Part shown: one piece after another, positions 6,732 to 15,684 of the stretch
Position numbering within the stretch: the first letter of the stretch is position 1
How the letters are laid out: every line of letters starts with the position of its first letter
NCBI GenBank assembly: GCA_020433805.1
Contig: JAGRBZ010000011.1
Span: 1 to 52,184, forward strand
Source: Anaerolineae bacterium
GTDB taxonomy: Bacteria; Chloroflexota; Anaerolineae; 4572-78; J111
DNA length: 52,184 nucleotides
Direction of reading: 5' to 3'
The notes under the pieces: generated by a model
What the model was told of the DNA's origin: nothing
What the model saw: the letters and a program-made list of their open reading frames with translations, nothing else
Database searches by the model: none
Translations under genes and position numbers: made by a program

Positions 6732-8402
6732 ATGAGTGAAGCTCATTATCGTAATTTATTTGAAACCACGATCAACCCTATTTTCATTGCCTCTGTTACG
6801 GGGCAATTGGTTGATGTAAACCCTGCTTGGATTCAACTGTTTGGATTTAGCCGGGACATAGCTCTGCAAAAAAACATCTCTGATCTTTTTAGTACATCGA
6901 CACGATATGTCCGATTTTGGAAAAAGCTAAACGCTGAGGGCATGGTAGCGGATTTTGAAGAAGAATTTTTGACCCATAGTGGTAAAACGGTTGATTGCAT
7001 CATAACCGCCGCCGTGCGGCGCAATGGTCAGGGCGAGGTAGTTGGCTATCAGGGCATTATGCGTGATATTACCTTAGAAAAGCAATCGCAAGAGCAAAGT
7101 AAGGCCTATCATCGTGCGCTGGAACAGAAAGTAGCTGAGCGAACAGCCCAATTAGAAGCGCAGGTGAATCAATTAACGGCTGTTAATTTTATTATGCAAA
7201 TGGTGGCTTCGGCTCGCGATACCCAAACTGCGTTGGAAACCGTGGCTCGCGAGATGGTACATTTGTTTGATGTGCATAGCAGTGGCATTACCCTGCTTAA
7301 TGAAGAGCGTACCGAATTGTCGGTAGTGGCCTATTATAGTCGCGATGAATCTGTCCCCAGTACTGTGGGGACCATTATTTCGCTAGATGGAAATCCGGCC
7401 TCGGTGCAGGTGATAGAAACGGGTAAGTCGATTGTTGTGCATAAACCGCAAGAAAGCCATTTAACGGAAGCTTCACACGATATTTTGCGAAAACGTAACA
7501 TTGAGTGCTTGTTGATTTTGCCTTTGCTGGCTAGAGGACGGGTTATCGGCACCATCGGTTTAGATGCCGACCTACCCGATCGCGATTTTACAACCGATGA
7601 AGTGCTGCTGGCCGAGCTGATTGCAGCCCAATTGGCCGGGATTATCCAGAATGTACGGATACTGGATAAAGATTTGCAGCGAGCCTACAAGCGGCTTAAA
7701 GAGTTAGATCGCCTTAAATCTTCCTTTATTGGGATTATTACGCATGAGTTGCGCAGCCCTTTTGTTGCCGCGAATTTATCGGTTCAACTTCTGTACCGCT
7801 ACCTGGAAGCGGGAATGTACGATGAATTGCTGGACCAGATTAAACGGCTCGATCAGGAATTGGTCGAAGGTCATCGGATGATTGATAGCTTGATTTCGTT
7901 TGCCTCATTGATGAGTAAGCAAGGCGAACTATTTTTAGAGGAAACCGATTTGGCAACGCTAACAAAAGATGCAACGGCTCATCTTTCTCGATTGGTAGAA
8001 GCGCGCCACATTCATTTAACCTTCAATTTTCCACCCGACTTACCCCTCGTTTACCTCGATCAACAGCGTATCAGCGAAGCAATTCATCATCTGGTTCACA
8101 ATGCTATTAAATTTAATAAAGCCGATGGTTCGGTAGATATATCCGGCAGGGCAACCGCGACAAAGATTTTTTTCGAAGTTAAAGATACCGGCGTTGGCGT
8201 GCCGGCGGAAAAGTTGGATACTATCTGGACGGCTTTTACCCAGACCGTTGATGATCTCAAACGGGGCTTAGAAGGCTTGGGTCTAGGATTGGCCCTGGTT
8301 AAATCAGCGGTAGAGGCCCACGATGGTAAAGTAACCGCTCGTAGCCAGGTCGATCAGGGAAGTACATTTGGTTTTTGGTTACCGTTAACGCCTCATAAAT
8401 AA
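6732..8402 (+). CDS. Sensor histidine kinase (PAS-GAF-HisKA-HATPase)
   Basis: The start is placed at ATG 6732, seven nt after a GAGG site, giving 556 residues; a TTG at 6702 in frame has no ribosome site. Domains: PAS (about 1-115), a short coiled coil, GAF (about 150-310), then the HisKA domain with phospho-acceptor His338 in 'FIGIITHELRSPF'. The ATPase domain has 'HNAIKFNKADG', 'DTGVGVP' and 'GLGLGLALVKS'. There are no transmembrane helices and no receiver domain. It is transcribed away from the other kinase and toward the exopolysaccharide genes, which begin 547 bp downstream. A role in controlling that locus is possible but rests on position only. Confidence 0.92.
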   Translation: MSEAHYRNLFETTINPIFIASVTGQLVDVNPAWIQLFGFSRDIALQKNISDLFSTSTRYVRFWKKLNAEGMVADFEEEFLTHSGKTVDCIITAAVRRNGQGEVVGYQGIMRDITLEKQSQEQSKAYHRALEQKVAERTAQLEAQVNQLTAVNFIMQMVASARDTQTALETVAREMVHLFDVHSSGITLLNEERTELSVVAYYSRDESVPSTVGTIISLDGNPASVQVIETGKSIVVHKPQESHLTEASHDILRKRNIECLLILPLLARGRVIGTIGLDADLPDRDFTTDEVLLAELIAAQLAGIIQNVRILDKDLQRAYKRLKELDRLKSSFIGIITHELRSPFVAANLSVQLLYRYLEAGMYDELLDQIKRLDQELVEGHRMIDSLISFASLMSKQGELFLEETDLATLTKDATAHLSRLVEARHIHLTFNFPPDLPLVYLDQQRISEAIHHLVHNAIKFNKADGSVDISGRATATKIFFEVKDTGVGVPAEKLDTIWTAFTQTVDDLKRGLEGLGLGLALVKSAVEAHDGKVTARSQVDQGSTFGFWLPLTPHK

Positions 8403-8948
8403 CCCCACTCTTTTTCTAACTCTTTTCACATGGAATTCTTAGCCAATATATATGTTAACGTGTTACATTTTTCAGTATTCCACTAGGTTGGCTTAATAGG
8501 CCATTATTCCTATGAGATAATTTGAGTAGACTTAAAAACTCATTTGGCCCAGTGCTAAAATAGATGCCCTCTTTATTTAGTGGCAAATTTACACCTCTCC
8601 TAACAAAGAAGGTTAGCAGCACGCTTTCCGGATACCCATAAACCGCAATAATCCATCAAACTTGAAGATAACTGGGCAAGTTTTTTCCTTACCAATCAAA
8701 ATTTAGGCATAAATTCGACATTTCTCTATGCTAAAATGAGGGTTTTGTCTGTCTTATGAGTTACATAGTTGCCATGTTATTTCGAGGAGAAACGACGAGA
8801 AATCTCTGAGAAAACTGTTTGCAAGCAAATGCTGTAGGGATTTCTCCGCCTTTGGCTACGAAATGACATTAGTAGGTATCAAGGGCGTAACGCCTATGTC
8901 TAATAATCATATATGTGAAATCCTTAAATAAAACAGGAATCCTTCTGG
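8403..8948. other. 546-bp intergenic region upstream of the exopolysaccharide locus
   Basis: This AT-rich stretch should carry the control region of the long downstream gene set. It contains an inverted-repeat element (8774-8869) and a short palindrome, GGCGTAACGCC, near 8884-8896. I find no convincing -35/-10 pair and no clear terminator hairpin after the kinase gene. No reading frame here looks like a gene. Confidence 0.45.
8774..8869. repeat. Inverted-repeat element of the ATTTCG...GAGAAATC type
   Basis: The 31-bp ends at 8774-8804 and 8839-8869 are inverted copies identical at 23 of 31 positions by eye; both start ATGT(T/C)ATTTCG and end GAGAAATC. They flank a loop of about 34 bp. Elements with TCATTTCG/GAGAAATC ends are widely dispersed in several bacterial phyla (recalled, not searched). 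Here it sits about 80 bp upstream of the first gene of the exopolysaccharide locus, where a transcribed copy would form a long hairpin. Confidence 0.7.
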
Positions 8949-9833
8949 ATGAATCGACTTCGGTTGTGGGTAACTGTACTTATTATATGGCTTATATTTA
9001 TTTTTAATATTGAACGTATTAATTCACCTGTAAATATTCGCTCCTATACGTATATTTTTGTCGCTGTTGCGGCAATTGCGGCAATCATTCCTAAAACAAA
9101 TCGGTTGTCATACTTGGCGTTGATACTTATTCCTATTCCAAGTTTTTTGTTGTTTAAATCATTTGGTCGGGGTGACTCATTGTGGGGGGCGGCTTTGCCT
9201 TTAACCGTTACGCAGGTTAGTGGCATTGCTGTAACCGGATTGATTTCCCGGCAAATTAGCAACGGCTTACGTGAAGTTGAGCAATTGGTCAATGAAATAA
9301 CAAGTGGCTATATCGGTAAGCCGGCCAAAAGCTTCTCAGAAGCCCAAGACGTTATTTATAGAGAATTAAGGCGCGCCCGACATCATCAACGCCCACTGTC
9401 GGTTGTAACCTTAAAAGTGGACGAAAGCTCGGTCGATATTGCCTTGCCCAGAATGATTGCCGAAGTGCAAGGAGCTATGATGAATGAATACGTTTTGGCC
9501 GGTGTGACGCGGGTTCTGGCCCGAAACGTATCTGATTTTGGCACAATTGTGCGCCGAGATAACGATTTCGTGATAGTCCTCCCCGAAACATCGCAACAGG
9601 AAGCGGCTAAAGTTGCCTCCCAACTGGAGAAAATTATTCACGAGAACATGAAAATCAATATGCTGTCCGGAACGGCCAGTTTTCCTGAGCAAGCCGTTAC
9701 GTTTGAAGCGCTATTAAATCTGGCGACACAATGTGCCGATGACAAAAAGTTACCTGATCCAGGGTACTGGATAGATCTGGATAAGCAAGAGTATATTCAA
9801 CCGAAAGATGCAGAACAGGGGTTTCCCCCCTAG
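8949..9833 (+). CDS. Membrane protein with degenerate GGDEF domain
   Basis: A 294-residue protein with about four hydrophobic segments in residues 5-100, then a linker helix and a GGDEF-like domain (about 130-275). The domain start 'YRELRRARHHQRPLSVVTLKVD' and the region 'VRRDNDFVIVLPET' match the fold. The catalytic GGDEF signature is replaced by Arg-Asp-Asn-Asp-Phe at 203-207, so diguanylate cyclase activity is unlikely. Degenerate GGDEF proteins can bind nucleotides or partners as regulators. As first gene of the polysaccharide locus, 40 bp before the initiating transferase gene, it may be a membrane-bound regulator of polymer production. Four-helix topology is judged by eye. Confidence 0.78.
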   Translation: MNRLRLWVTVLIIWLIFIFNIERINSPVNIRSYTYIFVAVAAIAAIIPKTNRLSYLALILIPIPSFLLFKSFGRGDSLWGAALPLTVTQVSGIAVTGLISRQISNGLREVEQLVNEITSGYIGKPAKSFSEAQDVIYRELRRARHHQRPLSVVTLKVDESSVDIALPRMIAEVQGAMMNEYVLAGVTRVLARNVSDFGTIVRRDNDFVIVLPETSQQEAAKVASQLEKIIHENMKINMLSGTASFPEQAVTFEALLNLATQCADDKKLPDPGYWIDLDKQEYIQPKDAEQGFPP

Positions 9834-9873
9834 ACGGTTTTTGCGGGCTTAAATTATTTGTGAGGAGGATTAC

Positions 9874-10551
9874 ATGAGTTGGCTTGTTATTGAACGTGTT
9901 GGAATTAAACCCTATAGGCCGCGTTATCAAGCTATTAAAAGAGCTTTCGAATTGACGCTTTGTATCCTATTACTGCCAATTTTAGTTCCTCTCGCGTTAA
10001 TTATAGTTGTTCTTATTCGGCTCGATTCGCCTGGGCCGGCTTTGTTTGTTCAACTACGCGCCGGTAAAGATCGTCAAACCTTTAGAATGTATAAATTTCG
10101 GACAATGCATCATAACATTGATCGTGAGTCGCACCGCTCGTTTATGAAAGCCTATGTTAATGGCAAAATTAAGGCTGACGATGCGTCGGGAGAGGTTGTG
10201 TTTAAACCGTCTCACGATTCTCAGGTAACGCGGGTAGGCCGATTTCTTCGTAAGACCAGCTTAGATGAGTTGCCGCAAATATGGAATGTAATTATTGGCG
10301 AAATGAGTTTAGTTGGGCCGCGCCCTAACGTTCCCTGGGAAGTAGAAGAATACCAGGGATGGCACAACGAGCGCCTGGAGGTTTTTCCGGGTATAACAGG
10401 CCTGGCTCAAGTAAGAGGGCGTAGCGGTATCCTGTTCGACGAAATTGTCCAGTATGATATTGAATACTTAGAGCGACGCAGCTTAAAATTTGATCTGCAG
10501 ATTTTGTGGTGGACCGTAGCATCGGTCATTTTTGGAAAAGGGGTTCGATAG
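9874..10551 (+). CDS. Initiating polyprenyl-phosphate sugar phosphotransferase
   Basis: A 225-residue bacterial sugar transferase of the monotopic phosphoglycosyl transferase family, which moves a sugar-1-phosphate from a nucleotide sugar to undecaprenyl phosphate and so starts repeat-unit assembly. Seen: an N-terminal membrane helix (about 25-50) ending in '[10 protein letters not shown]', 'YKFRTM', the catalytic Asp-Glu pair in '[12 protein letters not shown]', 'MSLVGPRP' and '[12 protein letters not shown]'. It lacks the extra N-terminal helices of long WbaP-type enzymes. The ATG follows a strong GAGGAGG site. The sugar it transfers cannot be told from the sequence. One nucleotide separates its stop from the next start codon. 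Confidence 0.93.
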   Translation: MSWLVIERVGIKPYRPRYQAIKRAFELTLCILLLPILVPLALIIVVLIRLDSPGPALFVQLRAGKDRQTFRMYKFRTMHHNIDRESHRSFMKAYVNGKIKADDASGEVVFKPSHDSQVTRVGRFLRKTSLDELPQIWNVIIGEMSLVGPRPNVPWEVEEYQGWHNERLEVFPGITGLAQVRGRSGILFDEIVQYDIEYLERRSLKFDLQILWWTVASVIFGKGVR

Positions 10552-10552
10552 T

Positions 10553-11338
10553 ATGAAAGCAGTTATCCTGGCCGGCGGTTACGGCACGCGCATTAGTGAA
10601 GAGAGCGCGATCCGGCCTAAGCCTATGGTTGAGATAGGACAAAAGCCTATCTTATGGCATATTATGAAAATCTATTCGGCTTTTGATATTCACGATTTCA
10701 TCATATGCTGTGGCTACAAAGGATATATGATTAAAGAGTACTTTGCCAATTATTTTTTGCATATGTCTGATATAACGTTTGATATTAGAAATAACAGTAT
10801 GGAAGTTCATCAAAACGGAGCCGAACCGTGGCGGGTGACGGTGGTCGACACCGGCTACGAAACGATGACCGGTGGCCGCTTGCGGCGCGTTAAAGAGCAT
10901 CTGGGCAACGAAACCTTTTGTATGACCTACGGTGACGGCGTAAGTAACATTGATATTCAGCGTTTGATTAACTTTCATTTCGACCAGAAAAGCCTGGCAA
11001 CACTAACCGCCGTTCAACCTCCTGGACGGTTTGGCGCGTTTAGCCTTGAAGATCAACAGATAAAGGTTAACAGCTTTAAGGAAAAGCCCCAAGGAAGAGG
11101 CGAGATGGCCTGGATCAACGGGGGCTTTTTTGTCTTAGAGCCGTCTGTGTTGGATTATATCACCAGCGACTCTACCGTTTGGGAGCGTGAACCATTGGAA
11201 GGGTTGGCTCGTGATGGGCAACTAGCGGCCTATCGTCACTATGGCTTTTGGCAGCCAATGGACACCTTACGCGATAGAAATGTGCTTGAAGATTTGTGGC
11301 AGAGTGGTAATGCTCCTTGGAAGGTCTGGAAAGATTAA
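10553..11338 (+). CDS. rfbF: Glucose-1-phosphate cytidylyltransferase-like nucleotidyltransferase
   Basis: A 261-residue protein starting '[13 protein letters not shown]', the length of RfbF, which makes CDP-glucose from CTP and glucose-1-phosphate. RfbF-like features are '[14 protein letters not shown]', '[10 protein letters not shown]', '[11 protein letters not shown]' and '[12 protein letters not shown]'. ATG 10553 is chosen because the motif begins there, right after the upstream stop. Its stop overlaps the next ATG (TAATG at 11336-11340). The usual next enzyme, CDP-glucose 4,6-dehydratase (RfbG), is not in the window, so the fate of the CDP-sugar is open; the true substrate may be another sugar phosphate. 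Confidence 0.88.
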   Translation: MKAVILAGGYGTRISEESAIRPKPMVEIGQKPILWHIMKIYSAFDIHDFIICCGYKGYMIKEYFANYFLHMSDITFDIRNNSMEVHQNGAEPWRVTVVDTGYETMTGGRLRRVKEHLGNETFCMTYGDGVSNIDIQRLINFHFDQKSLATLTAVQPPGRFGAFSLEDQQIKVNSFKEKPQGRGEMAWINGGFFVLEPSVLDYITSDSTVWEREPLEGLARDGQLAAYRHYGFWQPMDTLRDRNVLEDLWQSGNAPWKVWKD

Positions 11339-12468
11339 TGATGACCTCTCCCATAACGCAGTCTGCTCAACAGGTCGTGGCGCAAGACCTGGAATATATC
11401 TGTGCCAATCTGCATGACGAGTTCTCTCGCATGGCCGGAAAAAAACTGCTGATTGTCGGCGGGGCCGGTTTTTTGGGCTATTATTTGGTACAGTCCATTT
11501 TATTCTGGAACAAAACAGGTGGTGACGATCACGTCATCGATCTGACCGTGTACGATAACTATATCCGAGGCGTACCGGATTGGCTCACTGCCTTGGCGGA
11601 TGATGCTAACCTAACGCTTGTTAGGCACGATATTACCGAACCCTTACCGACCGATATCGATGACTTTCACTATATTATCCACGCTGCCTCAATAGCCTCC
11701 CCCACATATTATCGCAAATATCCCATCGAAACGATGGATGCCAATGTCAATGGACTACGCATCCTGTTGGAATATTGCCTGGCCCGTCAAGATAGTCGCG
11801 TTCCGGTTGAAGGGTTTCTGTTTTACTCAACAAGCGAAATCTATGGCGACCCCACACCGGAAGATATCCCTACGCCGGAAACCTATCGAGGGAATGTATC
11901 CTGCACCGGCCCACGGGCTTGCTATGATGAGTCGAAGCGCTATGGCGAGACGCTGTGCGTCAATTTTGCACGGCAGTATAAGCTGCCCATCAAAATTGCC
12001 CGGCCTTTTAATAACTATGGCCCCGGCCTGAAAATTACCGACAGACGGGTACTGCCCGATTTTGCCCGTAACGTGCTGGCCGGTGAAGATATTGTGATGC
12101 TATCTGATGGCCGCCCGACGCGCACATTTTGTTATATTGCCGATGCGGTTGTTGGCTACTACAAAATTCTCATTAAAGGCCAACCCGGCGAAGCATACAA
12201 TATCGGCGTGGAAAGTCCGGAGATTTCGATGGCCCAGTTGGCTGATTACGTTACCGACTTTGCGCGTGATCTGTTTGGGTATCAAGGTCAGGTGGTGCGC
12301 CAGATGAGCCAAGATAAAGATTATCTGGCCGATAATCCCAACCGCCGCTGTCCCGTTATCGACAAAGCACGCACCCAATTGGGATACAATCCCGGTATTT
12401 CCCTAGAAGAAGGCTTGAAGCGTTCGTTGCTGTGGTACGCTGATAATGCTGATGCGGAGGAAGCGTAA
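11338..12468 (+). CDS. NAD-dependent sugar epimerase/dehydratase, UDP-glucuronate decarboxylase-like
   Basis: An extended short-chain dehydrogenase of 376 residues acting on a nucleotide sugar. Visible: the Rossmann motif 'GGAGFLG' at 41-47, the catalytic 'STS' near 164-166 and Tyr196/Lys200 in 'YDESK', then 'RPFNNYGPGL' and 'RTFCYIADAV'. A 35-residue N-terminal extension precedes the Rossmann fold. Resemblance to UDP-xylose synthases, and a UDP-glucose dehydrogenase gene immediately downstream (start codon right after this stop), support UDP-glucuronate decarboxylation to UDP-xylose. A different epimerisation or dehydration, perhaps of the RfbF product, is also possible. The start is the ATG overlapping the rfbF stop. 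Confidence 0.8.
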   Translation: MMTSPITQSAQQVVAQDLEYICANLHDEFSRMAGKKLLIVGGAGFLGYYLVQSILFWNKTGGDDHVIDLTVYDNYIRGVPDWLTALADDANLTLVRHDITEPLPTDIDDFHYIIHAASIASPTYYRKYPIETMDANVNGLRILLEYCLARQDSRVPVEGFLFYSTSEIYGDPTPEDIPTPETYRGNVSCTGPRACYDESKRYGETLCVNFARQYKLPIKIARPFNNYGPGLKITDRRVLPDFARNVLAGEDIVMLSDGRPTRTFCYIADAVVGYYKILIKGQPGEAYNIGVESPEISMAQLADYVTDFARDLFGYQGQVVRQMSQDKDYLADNPNRRCPVIDKARTQLGYNPGISLEEGLKRSLLWYADNADAEEA

Positions 12469-13806
12469 GTGAAGGTTTCAGTTATTGGCACCGGTTATGT
12501 CGGATTGGTATCCGGCGTATGTTTGGCCGAAAAGGGTCACGAGGTTATCTGTGTTGATGTCGATCAGCAAAAAGTCGACAAAATCAATCAGGCTATCCCC
12601 CCCATTTATGAAAAAGGTTTGGGCGAACTGCTGAAGAAAAACATTGGTATTCGCCTGACCGCCACCACCGATTTAACCCAAGCGGTTTTAGACACCGAGT
12701 TATCGCTTATCGCCGTAGGTACACCATTTGACGGGAGTGCCATCGACCTCCGTTATATTAAAGAAGTATCGCGCCAGATTGGCTGTGCTCTCAGAAACAA
12801 AGATGCTTACCACGTGGTGGTCGTTAAAAGCACGGTCGTCCCCGGCACCACCGATGATGTGGTTCGGCCTATTTTGGAAGAATCCTCAGAGAAACAGGCC
12901 GGCCTCGATTTTGGCGTTGGGATGAACCCCGAATTTTTGCGTGAAGGAGAGGCCGTCCAAGATTTTATGGCTCCCGACCGTATCGTGCTAGGCGGCATTG
13001 ATGATAAGACGCTTGAGGTTATGAGCCGCCTGTACGCCGTCTTTGAAGGGGTGGATACCGTTCGCACGACCGCCAAAACAGCCGAGATGATCAAATACAC
13101 GGCCAATGCGTTGTTGGCTACGATGATCTCCTTTTCCAATGAAGTGGGGAACCTCTGTACCGCTCTGGGCGGCATTGATGTAGTCGATGTGATGCGTGGT
13201 GTTCATCTGGACAAACGGCTAAGCCCGATTATGCCCAACAACGAGCGTCTGGTGCCGGCTTTTACCACCTACCTTGAGGCTGGTTGCGGCTTTGGCGGCA
13301 GTTGCTTCCCGAAAGATGTGAAGGCGCTTATTGCCCATGGCAAAGAGGCTGGTCGGCCAATGCAACTGCTCGATTCGGTTATCCAGGTTAATGAGCAGCA
13401 GCCGCAGCAGGTGCTTGCTATCCTGCAAAAATATTTCCCCAGCCTGGCCGGTGTGCGGGTGGCCGTATTGGGATTAGCTTTCAAACCCGGCACCGATGAC
13501 ATGCGCGAGTCGCCGGCTATTCCGATTGTGCAGCATTTGCTGGCCGAGCAAGCCCGTATTAAAGCGTATGACCCCATCGCCAATGCCGAGGCTAAACGGT
13601 TGTTTGGCAACAGCCAGATTGTTTATTATGATGATTTGCAAGAAACGGTTTCGGATGTTGAGGTTGTTGTACTGTTGACCCGCTGGGGCGAGTTTCAGGC
13701 TTTGCCACAGGTGCTCGAGTCGCTGCCCAACCCACCGCTGGTAATTGATGGTCGGCGGATGCTGCCCAAACAGAGTGTGGCTAAGTACGATGGTATCGGG
13801 CTATAA
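12469..13806 (+). CDS. ugd: UDP-glucose 6-dehydrogenase
   Basis: A 445-residue UDP-glucose/GDP-mannose dehydrogenase family enzyme, which oxidises C6 of the sugar in two steps to the uronic acid. Seen: N-terminal NAD motif 'GTGYVGLVSG' at 7-16, 'VKSTVVPGTTD', 'NPEFLREGEAVQDF', the catalytic Cys279 in 'GFGGSCFPKD', and the C-terminal UDP-binding domain with 'LGLAFKPGTDDMRESPA'. UDP-glucuronate is the likely product because a UDP-glucuronate decarboxylase-like gene is fused in the operon upstream and a glucuronyl C5-epimerase lies downstream. GDP-mannose dehydrogenase activity is less likely but not excluded. It starts with GTG directly after the upstream stop. Confidence 0.9.
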   Translation: MKVSVIGTGYVGLVSGVCLAEKGHEVICVDVDQQKVDKINQAIPPIYEKGLGELLKKNIGIRLTATTDLTQAVLDTELSLIAVGTPFDGSAIDLRYIKEVSRQIGCALRNKDAYHVVVVKSTVVPGTTDDVVRPILEESSEKQAGLDFGVGMNPEFLREGEAVQDFMAPDRIVLGGIDDKTLEVMSRLYAVFEGVDTVRTTAKTAEMIKYTANALLATMISFSNEVGNLCTALGGIDVVDVMRGVHLDKRLSPIMPNNERLVPAFTTYLEAGCGFGGSCFPKDVKALIAHGKEAGRPMQLLDSVIQVNEQQPQQVLAILQKYFPSLAGVRVAVLGLAFKPGTDDMRESPAIPIVQHLLAEQARIKAYDPIANAEAKRLFGNSQIVYYDDLQETVSDVEVVVLLTRWGEFQALPQVLESLPNPPLVIDGRRMLPKQSVAKYDGIGL

Positions 13807-13822
13807 CGGGGAAGCGTAATCT

Positions 13823-14356
13823 ATGGAATTTGCAGCAACGAACATTGCCGACGCATTCGTCATCGATATAAAAAAGTTTGAAGACCATCGCGGCTTTTTT
13901 GCCCGGGGCTGGTGTCTTAATACCTTTGCCGATCATGGCATTCACTTTACGCCGGTTCAGGCCAATATTGGCTTTAGCGCCAAAAAAGGAACTTTGCGCG
14001 GGCTACACTATCAAGCTGCGCCCCACCAGGAGGCCAAATTGATCCGTTGCGTAAAAGGTGCGGTCTTTGATGTCATTGTCGATGTTCGTCCGGAGTCGGC
14101 TACTTACAAGCAGTGGTTTGGCCTGGAGTTGAGCGCTGATAATTATACGATGCTTTACATCCCGGAAGGCTGCGCCCACGGCTATTTATCACTGCAAGAC
14201 AACAGCGAGGTTTTTTACCAGGTCTCGCAATTTTATGCGCCAGGGTTCGAGCAAGGCATCCGTTGGGATGATCCGACTTTTGCCATCGACTGGCCCATTC
14301 AAGAAAATTTGATTATTTCTGACAAAGACCAAAACTGGCCCGCTTTTGCCGGTTAA
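13823..14356 (+). CDS. dTDP-4-dehydrorhamnose 3,5-epimerase-like (RmlC-type cupin)
   Basis: A 177-residue RmlC-family cupin. These enzymes epimerise C3 and/or C5 of 4-keto nucleotide sugars. His62 in 'TLRGLHYQ' and Tyr132 in 'EVFYQVS' match the catalytic base and acid positions, and 'FDVIVDVRP' and 'IPEGCAHGYL' are typical. No dTDP-glucose 4,6-dehydratase or dTDP-4-keto-rhamnose reductase is in the window, so a normal dTDP-rhamnose pathway is not encoded locally. It may act on a different keto-sugar made by the neighbouring SDR. It lies 16 nt after ugd. Confidence 0.86.
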   Translation: MEFAATNIADAFVIDIKKFEDHRGFFARGWCLNTFADHGIHFTPVQANIGFSAKKGTLRGLHYQAAPHQEAKLIRCVKGAVFDVIVDVRPESATYKQWFGLELSADNYTMLYIPEGCAHGYLSLQDNSEVFYQVSQFYAPGFEQGIRWDDPTFAIDWPIQENLIISDKDQNWPAFAG

Positions 14357-14370
14357 CACCGTCTCTAAAA

Positions 14371-14388
14371 CAGCCTAAAACGGCTGGA
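14371..14388 (+). promoter_or_regulatory. Hairpin overlapping the ribosome binding site of the SAF-domain gene
   Basis: CAGCC (14371-14375) can pair with GGCTG (14382-14386) across a six-base loop. The right arm overlaps the GGAG ribosome site (14385-14388) seven nt ahead of ATG 14395. The stem could dampen translation, but five base pairs is short and may be chance. Confidence 0.25.
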
Positions 14389-14394
14389 GTTTAT

Positions 14395-15681
14395 ATGATT
14401 ATTGTAGATACCGCTTTAGAAAAACGAGAAAAAGAAGGCAACCCGGTGCAGGTTGGTATTATTGGGGCCGGTTATATGGGGCGCGGCACGGTGTTGCAAA
14501 TTGTAAGCGCAATAACCGGCATGCGCGTCGCTGCCGTTTCAAACCGCACGCTCTCCGAAGCCGCCCGCGCTTTTCATCAGGCCGAGATCGAGGAGATAAA
14601 AACGGTGAGCAGCGTGTCCCAACTCGAACAGGCTATTGCCCAGGGGAACTATGCCATTACCGATGATGCCATGCTGTTGGCTCAGGCTGAAGGCATCGAC
14701 GTGATTATCGAAGCCACAGGGGAAATCGAGTTTGGGGCGCACGTAGTGCTCAAGGCGATGGAGCATGGCAAGCATGTCGTGCTGATGAACGCCGAACTGG
14801 ATGCTACCGTTGGCCCGATCTTGAAAACGTATGCCGATAAAGCCGGGGTCGTCATCACCAATGCCGACGGCGACCAGCCGGGTGTGGTGATGAACTTGTT
14901 ACGTTTTGTAAAAACCATAGGCTATCAACCTGTGCTGGCCGGCAATATTAAGGGGTTGCAAGATCACTATCGTACCCCTAAAACGCAGGCTGCTTTCGCT
15001 GCCAAGTATAATCAAAAGCCGAAGCTGATTACCTCGTTTGCAGACGGAACAAAAATTTCTATGGAGATGGCCGTCGTCGCCAACGGCACCGGTTTTAGAG
15101 TCGGCCAACGGGGCATGTACGGTCCGGAGTGCAAACACGCTACCGAGGCGGTCAACCTGTTTCCCATGGAGCAATTGCTTGAGGGTGGCCTGGTCGATTA
15201 CATTTTGGGGGCTGAACCCGGCCCCGGCGTATTTGTGTTGGGATACAACGAAAACCCCATCAAACAGCAGTACATGAATTATTTCAAAATGGGCGAAGGG
15301 CCGCTCTATGTATTTTATACGCCCTACCACCTGCCGCATCTGGAAGTGCCGATTACGGCTGCCCGCGCCGTTTTATTCCGCGACGCGGCGGTGACGCCGT
15401 TGGGTGCGCCGGTATGCGACGTCATTACGATGGCGAAACGCGATATTAAAGCGGGCGAGACGCTGGATGGTATCGGTGGTTTTACCTGCTATGGCACTAT
15501 TGAAAATAGTGATGTCGCTCAGACGCACAATTTGCTGCCGATGGGCTTGTCCGAAGGGGCCGTTATGAAGCGGGATGTCCCCATCGATCACGCCATCACA
15601 TTTGAGGACGTGACGTTGCCCAAGGGACGGCTGGCCGATAAACTTTGGGCCGAGCAACAAGAATATTTTGGCTTACGTTAA
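14395..15681 (+). CDS. Homoserine dehydrogenase-like oxidoreductase with C-terminal SAF domain
   Basis: A 428-residue protein with an N-terminal Rossmann fold ('VGIIGAGYMGRGTV', about 19-33), a dehydrogenase core ('VIIEATGEIEFGA', 'NADGDQPGVVMNLLRF') and a C-terminal SAF-like region (about 325-415, 'DVITMAKRDIKAGETLDGIGG'). I recognise it as the family annotated as predicted homoserine dehydrogenase with SAF domain (COG4091). Members often sit in surface-polysaccharide loci, and their reaction is not established to my knowledge. Here it lies between an RmlC-like epimerase and a nucleotidyltransferase gene four bases downstream, suggesting work on a small carbohydrate precursor. Function is inferred from context only. 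Confidence 0.75.
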   Translation: MIIVDTALEKREKEGNPVQVGIIGAGYMGRGTVLQIVSAITGMRVAAVSNRTLSEAARAFHQAEIEEIKTVSSVSQLEQAIAQGNYAITDDAMLLAQAEGIDVIIEATGEIEFGAHVVLKAMEHGKHVVLMNAELDATVGPILKTYADKAGVVITNADGDQPGVVMNLLRFVKTIGYQPVLAGNIKGLQDHYRTPKTQAAFAAKYNQKPKLITSFADGTKISMEMAVVANGTGFRVGQRGMYGPECKHATEAVNLFPMEQLLEGGLVDYILGAEPGPGVFVLGYNENPIKQQYMNYFKMGEGPLYVFYTPYHLPHLEVPITAARAVLFRDAAVTPLGAPVCDVITMAKRDIKAGETLDGIGGFTCYGTIENSDVAQTHNLLPMGLSEGAVMKRDVPIDHAITFEDVTLPKGRLADKLWAEQQEYFGLR

Positions 15682-15684
15682 CAG

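Noticed and set aside
10553..14356. Complete dTDP-rhamnose or CDP-dideoxyhexose pathway
   Set aside because: The key 4,6-dehydratase and 4-keto reductase genes are absent; only the RfbF-like and RmlC-like members are seen.
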